The notes beneath the pieces are model-generated. The model did no database searches. It saw nothing but the letters and a program-made list of their open reading frames with translations, and was not told where the DNA came from. Shown here piece by piece: positions 25,673 through 35,038 of a stretch of 64,000 nucleotides of DNA. How positions within the stretch are numbered: the stretch's first letter is position 1; each line of letters begins with the position of its first letter. The position numbers and the translations under genes were made by a program. The stretch is from Paenibacillus sabinae T27 (lineage in GTDB: Bacteria > Bacillota > Bacilli > Paenibacillales > Paenibacillaceae): positions 1,972,001-2,036,000 of the forward strand of contig NZ_CP004078.1 of NCBI RefSeq assembly GCF_000612505.1. The letters are read 5' to 3'.

Positions 25673-26797
25673 ATGAACAGCTACCGCTGTGAGTGGAGAG
25701 GTCCTGTTAAGAAAAAGAGCGGGCTGGGTATCGCCAGCCGTGCCTATGTACGGGGGCTGCGCAGACAAGGTGTGGAAGTGCAGGTTGGCGCCGGAGCGTT
25801 AAAGCGCCCGGGAGCCCGGCGTTCAGCTGTCAAGAAAGTGCTGATCTGCCATCACCCGCCGCACCATGTCCATATCAAACAAGAGAGAAAGCATTACGAC
25901 TATGTCATCCTCAACACCGTCTGGGAGACAACGCGGATTCCAAACAGCTGGAAGCCTCACATGAATAAATTTGATGCGGTCTTTGTGCCCACGCGTCATA
26001 ACAAGGAAGCCCTCCTAAAGAGCGGAGTTAAGGTTCCAATCTTCATCGTGCCTCATGGCGTGGATACGAAGGGATACCGTCCGGGGAATCCCAAGCTGAA
26101 CATCCCGGAGAGCAAAGGGAGATTCGTATTTGTATCCGTCTTTGGATTTCAGCACCGCAAGAATCCGGAAGGGCTGCTTCGGGCGTATTGGGAGGAGTTC
26201 TCCGCCAGAGATTCCGTGCTGCTTGTTATCAAGACCAACGGCTACAGTTCCCATGAGAATGAGGCCTGGATCAAGCAGCGAATTGCCGGCTATAAGAAAA
26301 AGCTCGGTTATGGCAAAAGCACCGCTCCCGTCAAGATCATCGGCAGACAGCTCACTCCCGGACAGATGAAAGGAATGTTTACGCTGGGAAATGCTTTTGT
26401 TCTTCCAACCAGAGGAGAAGGCGTAGGTCTGCCGTTTCTTGAAGCAATGGCCAGCGGTATTCCGGTTATTGCTACTGGATGGGGAGGCCAAATGGATTTC
26501 TTGAACAGCCAAAATTCATTTCTGGTGGAGTACATGCTTCAGAACCCGGCGGTTAGCATGAGAAGCAGACACGCCATATCGCGCAAATTTCATGAACTGT
26601 TCGCGCAGCAGGGGCAGCTATGGGCGGAGCCCCGGCTGCAAAGCCTCAAAAAGCAGATGAGAACCGCCTATCAGAATCCCCGTCTTTGCAAGAAAAAAGG
26701 GCAGCAGGGACGCAAGGCTGCGCTCGGGCTTTCCTGGGACCGGTCGGGCCGGGTGATGAAGCAGGCCATCGAGCAGGTAATCGGAAGAAAGAAATAG
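25673..26797 (+). CDS. GT4-type glycosyltransferase
   Basis: 374-residue GT-B glycosyltransferase. VPHGVDTKGYRPG near residue 127, FVSVFGFQHRKNPEGLL near 150, and the nucleotide-sugar site GEGVGLPFLEAMASGIPVIA near 250-270 are family 4 hallmarks. The C-terminal 50 residues are rich in Lys and Arg. Two ATGs (25670, 25673) follow GAGGGG; the second is better spaced. The GT8 gene 3 kb away suggests a local group of surface-glycan genes, but they are not in one operon. Confidence 0.87.
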   Translation: MNSYRCEWRGPVKKKSGLGIASRAYVRGLRRQGVEVQVGAGALKRPGARRSAVKKVLICHHPPHHVHIKQERKHYDYVILNTVWETTRIPNSWKPHMNKFDAVFVPTRHNKEALLKSGVKVPIFIVPHGVDTKGYRPGNPKLNIPESKGRFVFVSVFGFQHRKNPEGLLRAYWEEFSARDSVLLVIKTNGYSSHENEAWIKQRIAGYKKKLGYGKSTAPVKIIGRQLTPGQMKGMFTLGNAFVLPTRGEGVGLPFLEAMASGIPVIATGWGGQMDFLNSQNSFLVEYMLQNPAVSMRSRHAISRKFHELFAQQGQLWAEPRLQSLKKQMRTAYQNPRLCKKKGQQGRKAALGLSWDRSGRVMKQAIEQVIGRKK

Positions 26798-26811
26798 GAA
26801 GTGCTGTGCGG

Positions 26812-26854
26812 GCCGCCGGCAAACACAAGGGATTAACGTGTGTCCGGCGGCTTT
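26812..26854 (+). terminator. Terminator after the GT4 gene
   Basis: GCCGCCGG (26812-26819) pairs with CCGGCGGC (26844-26851), extended by CAC/GTG pairs inside, followed by TTT. Confidence 0.8.
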
Positions 26855-26927
26855 AAGCTTTGTATTTCCCTGTGCTATACTGGAGTTTGCAATGGAAAAT
26901 TTATGATAAAAGAAGGCGAGGGAACTT

Positions 26928-27896
26928 ATGAACTACAGAACGCTTGGAAGAACGGGTCTGAAAGTATCTGAAGTCGGTTTTGGAGCCTGGGGAATTGGCA
27001 AGACGTCATGGATCGGCGCGGATGATCAAGAATCGCTGGGTGCGCTGAACCGGTCGGTTGAGCTTGGTTTGAATTTTATCGATACGGCGCTCGGATACGG
27101 GGACGGTCACAGCGAGCAGCTGGTCGGACAAGTCGTCCGGGAGCATGCGGGGAACATCTATGTAGCGACCAAGATCCCGCCGAAGAACAGACAGTGGCCC
27201 GCGCGCAGCGGTGTGCCGGCTGAGGAGACGTTCACAAAGGAGCATGTGATTTCCAGCACGGAGCAGAGCCTGCGCAACCTGGGGCTGGAGACAATTGATG
27301 TTCAGCAGTTCCACGTCTGGTCGGATGAGTGGGTTGGCACCGGGGACTGGCTCGAAGGCGTGCAGAAGCTGAAAGAACAGGGAAAGATCCGCTTCTTCGG
27401 CGTTTCCATCAATGACTATCAGCCAAGCAATGCGATCAAGCTGATTGAAAGCGGTCTCGTTGATACGGTGCAGGTGATTTATAATATTTTTGAACAAAGT
27501 CCGGAGGACGAGCTGCTGCCGGCCTGCGAGAAGCATAATATCGGGGTGATCGTCCGGGTTGCGCTGGATGAAGGCGGGTTAACCGGAAAAATCACTCCGG
27601 AAACGACCTTCGAGCAAGGCGATTTCCGCAATCATTATTTCAAGGGTGACCGCAAGCGAGAGGTGTATGAGCGGGTACAGAGCATTGCCGCCGACCTCAA
27701 TATCCCCGTGGACGGCATCGCCGAGACGGCGCTGCGCTATGTGCTCAGCAGCCCGGCTGTTTCGACGGTTATTCCGGGCATGCGCTCCGTTACCAATGTG
27801 GAACGGAATATGAAGATCGGGGACGGTTTGGGGCTTCCCCAGGACCAGCTCGCCAAGCTGAAAGCGCACCGGTGGGTCCGCAATTTCTATAACTGA
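26928..27896 (+). CDS. Aldo/keto reductase
   Basis: NAD(P)H-dependent oxidoreductase of 322 residues. The catalytic tetrad is visible as Asp52, Tyr57, Lys82 and His129 ([21 protein letters not shown]). C-terminal [14 protein letters not shown] is the cofactor-binding block. Carbonyl substrate unknown. ATG start with GGCGAGGGA upstream. Flanked by terminators on both sides, so it is probably a single-gene unit. Confidence 0.9.
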   Translation: MNYRTLGRTGLKVSEVGFGAWGIGKTSWIGADDQESLGALNRSVELGLNFIDTALGYGDGHSEQLVGQVVREHAGNIYVATKIPPKNRQWPARSGVPAEETFTKEHVISSTEQSLRNLGLETIDVQQFHVWSDEWVGTGDWLEGVQKLKEQGKIRFFGVSINDYQPSNAIKLIESGLVDTVQVIYNIFEQSPEDELLPACEKHNIGVIVRVALDEGGLTGKITPETTFEQGDFRNHYFKGDRKREVYERVQSIAADLNIPVDGIAETALRYVLSSPAVSTVIPGMRSVTNVERNMKIGDGLGLPQDQLAKLKAHRWVRNFYN

Positions 27897-27908
27897 TTCG
27901 GTATGATG

Positions 27909-27950
27909 AAGCCGCTTTGGACACTTTCGGGTGTCCGGCGGCTTTATTTT
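27909..27950 (+). terminator. Terminator after the aldo/keto reductase
   Basis: AAGCCGC plus GGACAC pair with GTGTCC and GCGGCTT in a long stem with small internal loops, followed by TATTTT. Confidence 0.8.
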
Positions 27951-27985
27951 GCGCCTTTCGCATCGTCCGGATTTAAGGTAGAATG

Positions 27986-28003
27986 ATTGAAACTGGTTTC
28001 AAT
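27986..28003. promoter_or_regulatory. LacI-type operator before the LacI-family gene
   Basis: ATTGAAACTGGTTTCAAT is a perfect 8+2+8 dyad. It begins just after a candidate -10 box TAGAAT (27979-27984) and 30 bases before the regulator start, so autoregulation is likely. The half-site TTGAAAC recurs in the operator on the sugar-transport promoter. Confidence 0.75.
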
Positions 28004-28032
28004 ACTTTGCCAAAGAGAGGTGAATATAGCGG

Positions 28033-29025
28033 ATGACAACTATAATCGATGTGGCCCGTCTGGCGGGAGTGTCCAAGACAACCGTTTCCCGGGTGATCAA
28101 TAATTATCCCCATATTTCCCCGGACAAGAAGGAACAGGTCCTGAAGGCCATGGAGCAGCTTGGCTTTACGCCCAATCCTTCAGCGAGAAGACTTAGAGGC
28201 CAGATCGCCACAACCATCGCGGTCGTCGTGCCGAAGATTGTGAATCCGTTTTTTTCCTACCTGGTGGACGCCATTGAACAGGTCGGTTACCGGAAAGGCT
28301 ACCAGACCCTAATCTGCCAGACGAACGAGGATAAAGAGAAGGAATTATCCTATTTGAATCTGCTGAAGACCAAGCAGGCGGACGGAATCATTATGGCGTC
28401 GATAGAGAACGATTGGGAGGACATCAAGCCTTATACAGAGTACGGACCGATTGTGCTGTGCAACGAATATATCAACAGAGCGGATGTCCCCATGATCAGA
28501 GTGGATCAGTATCAAGGCACTTACATCGGCGTTAAGCATCTGATTGAACGGGGCCACCGCAAGATCGCTTATTGCACCGGGGGGCTATTTACCGATTTCG
28601 GAAAAGACAGGGATCGGAATTTGGGATATCAAAAAGCGCTGGCGGAAGCTGGCATCCCGGTGAATCCGAACTGGATTCTGGTCGATAAGCATACGATCGA
28701 GGACGGCAAACAAACGATGCAGCAGCTTCTTGAGATGAAGGACCGTCCGACGGCTGTATTTACCGGGAGCGATGAAATTGCCGGAGGGCTGATGTTGGCC
28801 GCGAAAAAGGCCGGCTTGTCCATTCCCCGGGATTTGGCGGTTATCGGTTTTGATGATCAGCCCATAGCGGAAGTGCTTGATCCGGGACTCACTACCATCA
28901 GGCAGCCCATTGAGCAAATGGGGAAGAAAGCGGGGGAGGTTTTACTGGACATCCTGAATCAGACCGGACCCGGGGCGGCGGTGTATGAGCTTCCCGTCGA
29001 ATTGATCGTCCGTCAATCCACTTGA
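28033..29025 (+). CDS. LacI family transcriptional regulator
   Basis: 330-residue repressor. Residues 1-56 form the LacI helix-turn-helix and hinge (TIIDVARLAGVSKTTVSRVIN, ending SARRLRG); the rest is a periplasmic-binding-protein-like effector domain. ATG start with AGAGAGGTGA upstream. It is followed by a sugar ABC operon whose leader holds three LacI-type operators, so it most likely represses that operon and itself. The inducer is probably a maltose-like oligosaccharide, judged from the GH13 gene. Confidence 0.93.
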   Translation: MTTIIDVARLAGVSKTTVSRVINNYPHISPDKKEQVLKAMEQLGFTPNPSARRLRGQIATTIAVVVPKIVNPFFSYLVDAIEQVGYRKGYQTLICQTNEDKEKELSYLNLLKTKQADGIIMASIENDWEDIKPYTEYGPIVLCNEYINRADVPMIRVDQYQGTYIGVKHLIERGHRKIAYCTGGLFTDFGKDRDRNLGYQKALAEAGIPVNPNWILVDKHTIEDGKQTMQQLLEMKDRPTAVFTGSDEIAGGLMLAAKKAGLSIPRDLAVIGFDDQPIAEVLDPGLTTIRQPIEQMGKKAGEVLLDILNQTGPGAAVYELPVELIVRQST

Positions 29026-29063
29026 TAGGAAAGGGTGGATGCTGCGGATTGTCTTTCGTAAAA

Positions 29064-29079
29064 TTGGGAACGTTACCAA
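29064..29079. promoter_or_regulatory. LacI-type operator O1
   Basis: TTGGGAACGTTACCAA, a near-perfect dyad around ACGT, identical to O3. It lies about 110 bases upstream of the -35 of the sugar-transport promoter, a distance that would allow looping. Confidence 0.72.
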
Positions 29080-29173
29080 TAAATGCGGGTTGAAATGGTT
29101 CGCCGAGGGCCTGTGAACAGCCGTTTTCATAGCGATTGGCCTTTTTATCTGATGAATGCATAATAAATAGTTG

Positions 29174-29202
29174 TTGAAACCGTTACCAAAGGATGATATA
29201 GT
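29174..29202 (+). promoter_or_regulatory. Sugar-transport operon promoter overlapped by operator O2
   Basis: TTGAAA (29174-29179), a 17-base spacer and TATAGT (29197-29202) make a good sigma-A promoter. Operator O2, TTGAAACCGTTACCAA (29174-29189), covers the -35 box, so repressor binding would block polymerase directly. O2 also resembles a catabolite-response (cre) element, so CcpA input is possible. Confidence 0.75.
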
Positions 29203-29252
29203 ATATCCATAATCACTTCAGAGAATTGGTAAGCGGGATTTGATCTGTGCAA

Positions 29253-29268
29253 TTGGGAACGTTACCAA
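29253..29268. promoter_or_regulatory. LacI-type operator O3
   Basis: TTGGGAACGTTACCAA, the same 16 bases as O1, about 50 bases after the -10 box and 48 bases before the lipoprotein start. It lies in the transcribed leader. Confidence 0.75.
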
Positions 29269-29315
29269 CTGTTCTGCAAGGGATTGTACCATTTACATTA
29301 ATGGAGGGGTTTCAT

Positions 29316-30623
29316 TTGAAAAAGACATTGGCTTTATTCCTCGTTCTTCTTATGGCTGTAGCCTTGACGGCTTGCGGCGGCTCCAATGATTCGGGTTCAC
29401 CTAGTGCGGGCAGTCCGGAAGCGGGCTCCAAAGACGGGAAAGTCAGCATCATCATCACGAACGGAAAAGGCGAGATCGCATCTCAGTGGCAGCAGGCGGC
29501 CAAAGATTTTATGGCGGCAAATCCGAACATAGAGGTGGAAGCGGTTTCGGGAGCAGTGGGCGAGACGGTCAATTTGCTCGATAAACTGACGGCTTCCGGC
29601 AAAACCGTAACCTTGGCGATGATGGCCCCTGATGCGATCGTGAACAAATACAAGGATTTCGGCATCGATCTTTCCGGTGAGAAATGGAATGCAGACACGG
29701 TGTACGGCGTGAAAGACGCGAACGGCAAAGTCGCAGGCTTCCCGTTCTCGATTGAAGGCTTTGGGCTGGTCTACAACAAAAGCGTTGTGGAAAAAGCCGT
29801 TGGGGGCGCATTTGATCCTTATTCCATCAACACTCTCGATAAATTGAAAGCGCTTCTGGACAAAATCCAGGCTTCCGGCGTCAAATATCCGGTCGCTTAC
29901 CAGACGGAGAACTGGTCGGTGGCGAACCATTACAGTACGCAGTTTCTCAATCAGGCTGAAGATCCGGCTACGATTGTGGAACAATTGAAGGCCGGCACCT
30001 TCGACCTGGCGAGCAACCCGGTGTGGAATGGTTACTACGATACGCTGGATTTGCTGACTTCCCCGCAGTACAACAAATACGGCGAACGTCCGCTCGGCAA
30101 ATATTACGACGATGCGCATATTAGCGTAGGCAAAGGCGAGTCGGCGATCTTGTTTAACGGGAACTGGGCCTTCGATTCCTTGAAGGCGGTTTCAGGTGAG
30201 TCCTTCGGCTTTATTCCGGTACCGGTTGACAACAATCCGGACAATCCGCTGAACAATAAAATCGCTGCCGGGCCGACCAATATTCTGGTCATCAACAAAG
30301 CGGCTACGCCCGCCCAGCAGGAAGCGGCGAAGAAGTTCCTGAACTGGATCGTGTACGACCAGAAAGGGCAGGATTTCCTGGTTAATCAAGCCCAGGTGGT
30401 CTCCGCATTCAAAAACAATCCGAATAAAGTGACGAACCCGCTCGGAAGCGCAATCGCGGATGCGATTCAATCAAGCAAGACGCTGCCTTTCAGCTCCAAC
30501 TATGTAAAGGTTGAGGATTGGGGCAGCATCCTGGCGCCGGATGTCCAGAAATACATTGCGAAGAAAGAATCCCGCACCGATCTGGCCAAAGCCATCGAAA
30601 CCTATTACAAAAACCAGAAATAA
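29316..30623 (+). CDS. Sugar ABC transporter substrate-binding lipoprotein
   Basis: Extracellular solute-binding lipoprotein of a CUT1-type importer, 435 residues. A lipoprotein signal peptide ends at Cys20 (lipobox LTAC), followed by a Gly/Ser linker. The binding domain resembles maltose/maltodextrin-binding proteins. The frame is open from 29247, but GGAGGGG at 29303-29309 points to a TTG at 29316 and gives a normal signal peptide. First gene of the operon. Maltodextrin is a likely ligand given the GH13 alpha-glucosidase at the end. Confidence 0.92.
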   Translation: MKKTLALFLVLLMAVALTACGGSNDSGSPSAGSPEAGSKDGKVSIIITNGKGEIASQWQQAAKDFMAANPNIEVEAVSGAVGETVNLLDKLTASGKTVTLAMMAPDAIVNKYKDFGIDLSGEKWNADTVYGVKDANGKVAGFPFSIEGFGLVYNKSVVEKAVGGAFDPYSINTLDKLKALLDKIQASGVKYPVAYQTENWSVANHYSTQFLNQAEDPATIVEQLKAGTFDLASNPVWNGYYDTLDLLTSPQYNKYGERPLGKYYDDAHISVGKGESAILFNGNWAFDSLKAVSGESFGFIPVPVDNNPDNPLNNKIAAGPTNILVINKAATPAQQEAAKKFLNWIVYDQKGQDFLVNQAQVVSAFKNNPNKVTNPLGSAIADAIQSSKTLPFSSNYVKVEDWGSILAPDVQKYIAKKESRTDLAKAIETYYKNQK

Positions 30624-30643
30624 TCCTTCCATCGTTAAACAAT

Positions 30644-30674
30644 GGGAAAAGGGCGGGGCGGCCCGTTCTTTTCC
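30644..30674 (+). other. Intercistronic stem-loop
   Basis: GGAAAA and GGGC pair with GCCC and TTTTCC around a G-rich loop, with a short bulge. Hairpins placed right after a binding-protein gene often stabilise its mRNA so that more of it is made than of the permeases; that role here is inferred. Confidence 0.5.
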
Positions 30675-30707
30675 TCAACTTCAATCGCTTAGGGGTGAGC
30701 CATACCT

Positions 30708-31592
30708 ATGATAACGGAAAAAAGCCGGCTGAAGTCGCTGGGCCACCAGCTGTTTTTTACCGGTCCCACGATCCTGTTCTTTGCTCTGGCTGTACTGATT
30801 CCTTTCGCCTATGGGCTGTACCTGACGCTGACGGACATGACCTCTCCCATTAATCCGATCAAGTTCTCGGGCTTCGGCAACTATAAAACGGCATTTATGG
30901 ATACCGCGTTCTGGGACTCCTTGTGGCTAACGGTCGAATTTGTTGTCGCAACGGTCCTGATCATTAATATCCTTGGCTTTATTCTGGCTTTTCTGGTGAC
31001 CTCCGGCGTTAAGATGCAAAATTTCTTCCGGACGGCACTGTTCACGCCCAATCTGATCGGCGGATTGATCCTCGGCTATATTTGGCAGTTTATTTTCGTC
31101 CAGACGCTTCCGTCTATTGGCGACAAGCTTGGAATCGAGTGGCTGCGGCTGGGCTGGCTGGGTGACGAGCATCTGGCTTTCTGGGCCATCGTTATCGTGA
31201 CGATCTGGCAATCGGCCGGTTATATGATGATTATTTTCGTCGCCGGATTGATCAATGTGCCGAAAGACGTCATGGAAGCGTCCACGATCGACGGGGCAAA
31301 CGCCTGGCAGCGCTTGAGAAACGTTACTTTGCCGCTGATGGTTCCGTCCTTTGTCGTTACGGTTTTTTTAACCTTGAAAAATGCCTTTATGGTTTATGAT
31401 GTGAACTACTCCCTGACCGAGGGCGGGCCATACGGCAGTACGACGATGGTATCGATGCATGTCGTTCAAAAGGCTTTTGTCGAAAATATTTACGGTGTCG
31501 GTCAAGCCGAGGCGATTGTGCTGTTCGTCATTGTTGCGGTTATTACGGGACTGCAAGTCTATTTCAGCAAGAAAATGGAGGTTGCCGCCTGA
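30708..31592 (+). CDS. Sugar ABC transporter permease (MalF type)
   Basis: Integral membrane subunit of 294 residues with six hydrophobic segments. The EAA loop, EASTIDGANAWQRLRNVTLPLM, lies near residue 190 and contacts the ATPase. The ATPase itself is not encoded in this operon; a shared MsmX-like protein elsewhere would be needed. ATG start with AGGGGTGAG upstream. The stop overlaps the next ATG by one base. Confidence 0.93.
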   Translation: MITEKSRLKSLGHQLFFTGPTILFFALAVLIPFAYGLYLTLTDMTSPINPIKFSGFGNYKTAFMDTAFWDSLWLTVEFVVATVLIINILGFILAFLVTSGVKMQNFFRTALFTPNLIGGLILGYIWQFIFVQTLPSIGDKLGIEWLRLGWLGDEHLAFWAIVIVTIWQSAGYMMIIFVAGLINVPKDVMEASTIDGANAWQRLRNVTLPLMVPSFVVTVFLTLKNAFMVYDVNYSLTEGGPYGSTTMVSMHVVQKAFVENIYGVGQAEAIVLFVIVAVITGLQVYFSKKMEVAA

Positions 31593-32428
31593 TGGAAGCC
31601 CGAAAGAAAGCCGTGTCGTTCCTGACTTATCTGCTGCTGGCCGTATCTTTCGTTCTCTTTGTCTTTCCGTTCTTTCTTATGCTGGTCAACTCCTTCAAGA
31701 GCAACGGAGAAATCCTTGAAAGTCCGTTTTCCCTGCCGACCAGCCTGAATTTCGGGCATTTTGCCGAAGTTGTCGATAAGATGAATTTCTTTGTCTCGTT
31801 CCGGAATACGGTTATCGTTACATTCTTAAGCGTTCTGTTCATTGGCATATTCGCGGCCATGACCGCCTATTACATGGTTAGACGTCCGACCAAATTCAAT
31901 AACGGGCTGTTTGCCCTGATGGTCGCTTCGATGATTATTCCTTTTCAATCCATCATGATTCCATTGATTTATATTTACGGGGCCAAGCTTCACTGGATCG
32001 ACGCCGCGCCGATTCCGCTGCTCATTATTCTTTATATCGGCTTCGGGAGCGCCCTTTCCGTCTTCATGTACCACGGGTTCGTCAAATCGATCCCTTATGA
32101 GCTGGAAGAAGCTTCATTGCTGGACGGATGCACTCGGGCGCAGACATTTTTCAAAATAGTGCTGCCGATGCTCGTTCCCACCTCCGTGACAATCGCTATC
32201 CTTAATGTACTCTGGATCTGGAACGACTACCTGCTGCCGTCTCTGGTGCTTACGAAAGAACAGGACTTCACCATGCCGATCAAAATGAAGGTCTTCAACG
32301 GCACGTACATGAACAACTGGGAGCTGCTGATTCCCGCCCTGCTGCTGACCATTCTGCCGATTCTCGTCGCCTATCTGTTCGGACAGCGCTATATTATCCG
32401 GGGCGTGAGCCAGGGAGCGATCAAATAA
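31592..32428 (+). CDS. Sugar ABC transporter permease (MalG type)
   Basis: Second permease, 278 residues with six hydrophobic segments and the EAA loop EEASLLDGCTRAQTFFKIVLPML near residue 175. TGATG junction with the MalF-type gene implies translational coupling. The C-terminus QRYIIRGVSQGAIK is the standard ending of this group. Confidence 0.93.
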   Translation: MEARKKAVSFLTYLLLAVSFVLFVFPFFLMLVNSFKSNGEILESPFSLPTSLNFGHFAEVVDKMNFFVSFRNTVIVTFLSVLFIGIFAAMTAYYMVRRPTKFNNGLFALMVASMIIPFQSIMIPLIYIYGAKLHWIDAAPIPLLIILYIGFGSALSVFMYHGFVKSIPYELEEASLLDGCTRAQTFFKIVLPMLVPTSVTIAILNVLWIWNDYLLPSLVLTKEQDFTMPIKMKVFNGTYMNNWELLIPALLLTILPILVAYLFGQRYIIRGVSQGAIK

Positions 32429-32471
32429 AGTACAGATAAAAATATGCGAAACCTGGAGGAAGTGTGGAGCT

Positions 32472-34136
32472 ATGGAAAACAGAGACCGCAACTGGTGGAA
32501 GGAAAGTGTCGTTTATCAAATTTATCCCCGGAGCTTTCAGGATTCTAACGGGGACGGAGTAGGCGATCTTCGCGGCATCATCAGCCGGCTCGGCTACTTG
32601 AGCGATTTGGATATTGACGTCATTTGGATCTGCCCGGTTTATGACTCGCCCAACGACGATAACGGGTACGACATCCGGGATTTTTATAAAATGCAGGCTG
32701 AATATGGAACGATGGAGGATATGCTGGAACTGATCACCAAGGCGGAAGCCCTCGGCATCCGTATCATCATGGATCTGGTGGCGAACCATACCTCGGATGA
32801 ACATGCGTGGTTCGTGGAATCGCGCAGCTCCAAGGATAATCCGAAACGCGACTGGTATATATGGAGACCGGGCTCGGGAGGGGAGGAGCCGACCAATTGG
32901 GAATCCAATTTCGGAGGTTCCGCCTGGGAGTATGACGAGCAGACGCAGGAATATTATCTACACTGTTTCTCCAGAAAGCAGCCGGATCTGAACTGGGAGA
33001 ATCCCGAGGTTCGCCGGAATATTTTCTCCATGATGGAATGGTGGATCGACAAGGGAATTGCCGGATTCCGCATAGATGCGATTACGTTTATTAAAAAGGA
33101 TCAGCGGTTTCCGAATCTGAAGACGGAAGACAAACGCCGTTACGCTCCGCTCGCTGAAGCTTGCCTGAATCAACCCGGCATCCTGGATTTTCTGCGCGAA
33201 ATGAAACAGGAGGTACTGGAGCCGCGCAATGTAATGACCGTCGCGGAGGCGCCCGGCGTTCCGATTGAACAGATTCATGATTATGTGGATGAGCAGAGCG
33301 GCGTATTTAATATGATTTTTCAATTTGATCATGTGGATCTGGATGTCAAACCGGCGGCCAAAGGAATCTACCATCCCTGGAAGCTGACGGAGTTCAAGCA
33401 CGCCCTGTCCAAATGGCAGACGGAAACGGAGGGTAAGGGATGGATGGCGCTGTTCATGGAGAATCATGACCATGTCCGTTCGGTTTCCAAATTCGGCAGC
33501 GACGGGCGCTACCGCGAGGAATCGGCCAAGATGCTGGCCGCCTACTATTTTCTGATGCGGGGAACTCCTTTTATCTACCAGGGGCAGGAGATTGGGATGA
33601 CCAATTATTCCTTTGATTCGATAGAGGAGTACCGGGATATTGAAAGCATTAACTTTCACGCTTACGAAAAGGCACTTGGGCGGCCTGAAACGGACATCCT
33701 GAACCATCTGGCGAAGAGAAGCCGGGATCAGGGGCGCATGCCGATGCAGTGGAGTTCGGGGCCGCAGGCCGGATTTACATCCGGGGAGCCGTGGCTGTCT
33801 TTGAATCCGAACTATACGTCGATCAATGTGGACCAGTCGCTGCGTGACGAGCAATCGATTCTGCATTTCTACCGGAAGCTGATCCGGCTGCGCCGCGAGA
33901 ATAAAGCGCTGATTTACGGCGGCTATCGGGAGATTTATAAGGATTCCGAGGAGATCGGCGGCTATGTCCGGAGCTTGGGTAATGAGGAGTGGACGGTATT
34001 ATGCAATTTTTCGGACAAGAGCCTTGCGTTTGCCGAACCAGCCATCGGCCGGGTTATTTTGTCCAATCTGAAAGAACATCAGGAATGCGTGCTGAAGCCC
34101 TATGAGGCTTTGATATGCAAGGCGGAACGGGGCTAA
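32472..34136 (+). CDS. GH13 alpha-glucosidase (oligo-1,6-glucosidase group)
   Basis: Cytoplasmic glycoside hydrolase of 554 residues with no signal peptide. Catalytic residues read as nucleophile Asp202 (GFRIDAI), acid/base Glu259 (TVAEAPG) and Asp333 (MENHDHVR); conserved region I is DLVANHTSDEH (101-111). QIYPRSFQDSNGDGVGD is typical of the GH13_31 group. The residue after the nucleophile is Ala, where alpha-1,6-preferring isomaltases usually have Val; this suggests alpha-1,4 or broad specificity. ATG start with GGAGGAAG upstream. It would split imported oligosaccharides. Confidence 0.92.
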   Translation: MENRDRNWWKESVVYQIYPRSFQDSNGDGVGDLRGIISRLGYLSDLDIDVIWICPVYDSPNDDNGYDIRDFYKMQAEYGTMEDMLELITKAEALGIRIIMDLVANHTSDEHAWFVESRSSKDNPKRDWYIWRPGSGGEEPTNWESNFGGSAWEYDEQTQEYYLHCFSRKQPDLNWENPEVRRNIFSMMEWWIDKGIAGFRIDAITFIKKDQRFPNLKTEDKRRYAPLAEACLNQPGILDFLREMKQEVLEPRNVMTVAEAPGVPIEQIHDYVDEQSGVFNMIFQFDHVDLDVKPAAKGIYHPWKLTEFKHALSKWQTETEGKGWMALFMENHDHVRSVSKFGSDGRYREESAKMLAAYYFLMRGTPFIYQGQEIGMTNYSFDSIEEYRDIESINFHAYEKALGRPETDILNHLAKRSRDQGRMPMQWSSGPQAGFTSGEPWLSLNPNYTSINVDQSLRDEQSILHFYRKLIRLRRENKALIYGGYREIYKDSEEIGGYVRSLGNEEWTVLCNFSDKSLAFAEPAIGRVILSNLKEHQECVLKPYEALICKAERG

Positions 34137-34216
34137 GGCGGAGTTACTCTTTTCATACGGAATCGATTATAATATTTCATAGTGCGACCGTATAAAGAGT
34201 GTCTGGAGGCCCATTC

Positions 34217-34894
34217 ATGAATTCGAAGAACAGCGTCATTGCAAAATTGAATCTAAACAAATATCCCTCAAAGCTGATCCTGAACAAACCGGAAGACATT
34301 GATGATTTCAATGAGCTTGATTATGATTCGGCTTTCTCCAAAGAGAAGTATGATCTGATTTTTATTTTTGTGTTTAATCTTGAGCAATTTGGCCATCACC
34401 TGCAGAGCGTTATTGAGCAGCAGGCGTTGAATGATGACGGATATTTGTACTTCGCCTATCCCAAAAAGAATAATCCGCAGTATGAGGAATTCATTGAGCG
34501 GGATAGCATTATAGCTGAACTCCCCGTGGACGAGGACGGGGTTGTGCGGAACAGCCGCCTGAAATTTTCGAGGATGGTCAGTCTGAATGAGGTGTTCACG
34601 ATTGTAGGCCTGAAGTCGCAGGCTGCAAGCAAGAAGCGAACAGCTGGCGCCAAGAGCAGCCAATGCGTCGACGATTATATCGATCACATTTCGGGCATCC
34701 GGCTGTATTTGGAGAGCGATCAGGAAGTGCTGGCCGTCTACAATCAATTAACCCCCGGCTACCAGAAGGATTGGGCCCGTTATGTGTACAGCGCGAAGAG
34801 AAGCGAGACGCAGGAGAAACGATTGGGCGAGATGAAAGAGATTCTGGCTCAAGGCTACAAGTCGATCGATTTGTACAGAAGAAGAGAGCAGTAA
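34217..34894 (+). CDS. YdeI/OmpD-associated (OmdA) family protein
   Basis: 225-residue cytoplasmic protein. The C-terminal 60 residues, with LTPGYQKDWARYVYSAKRSETQEKR-like pattern (no more than a short part quoted: GYQKDWARYV), match the OmdA/YdeI group described in connection with bacteriocin or peptide resistance. The N-terminal part has no motif I recognise. TGGAGG at 34204-34209 selects ATG 34217 over the GTG at 34199. A TATAAT near 34166 may be its promoter. Function not established. Confidence 0.72.
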   Translation: MNSKNSVIAKLNLNKYPSKLILNKPEDIDDFNELDYDSAFSKEKYDLIFIFVFNLEQFGHHLQSVIEQQALNDDGYLYFAYPKKNNPQYEEFIERDSIIAELPVDEDGVVRNSRLKFSRMVSLNEVFTIVGLKSQAASKKRTAGAKSSQCVDDYIDHISGIRLYLESDQEVLAVYNQLTPGYQKDWARYVYSAKRSETQEKRLGEMKEILAQGYKSIDLYRRREQ

Positions 34895-34919
34895 TGCCGC
34901 ACTGTTCAAAATAAAAATA

Positions 34920-34948
34920 TTGACAAGGGGCACGCCCCTGGCTAATAT
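34920..34948 (+). promoter_or_regulatory. Strong promoter with a palindrome in its spacer
   Basis: TTGACA (34920-34925), 17 bases, TAATAT (34943-34948). The spacer contains AGGGGC-AC-GCCCCT (34926-34939), a six-base inverted repeat that looks like a repressor operator. The start of transcription would fall near 34955, about 55 bases before the terminator at 35008. Confidence 0.6.
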
Positions 34949-35007
34949 TTGAAATATCTTAAATACCGAGTGGAATAGTCGATATTATTTCGCTGACCAG
35001 AATGCTG

Positions 35008-35038
35008 GAGGCTTGATTACCAATCAGGCCTCTTTTTT
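35008..35038 (+). terminator. Terminator between the OmdA gene and the PNPOx-like gene
   Basis: GAGGCTTGATT (35008-35018) pairs with AATCAGGCCTC (35022-35032) with one imperfect position, then TTTTTT. It could end the OmdA gene transcript, or act as an attenuator for the promoter at 34920. Confidence 0.85.
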
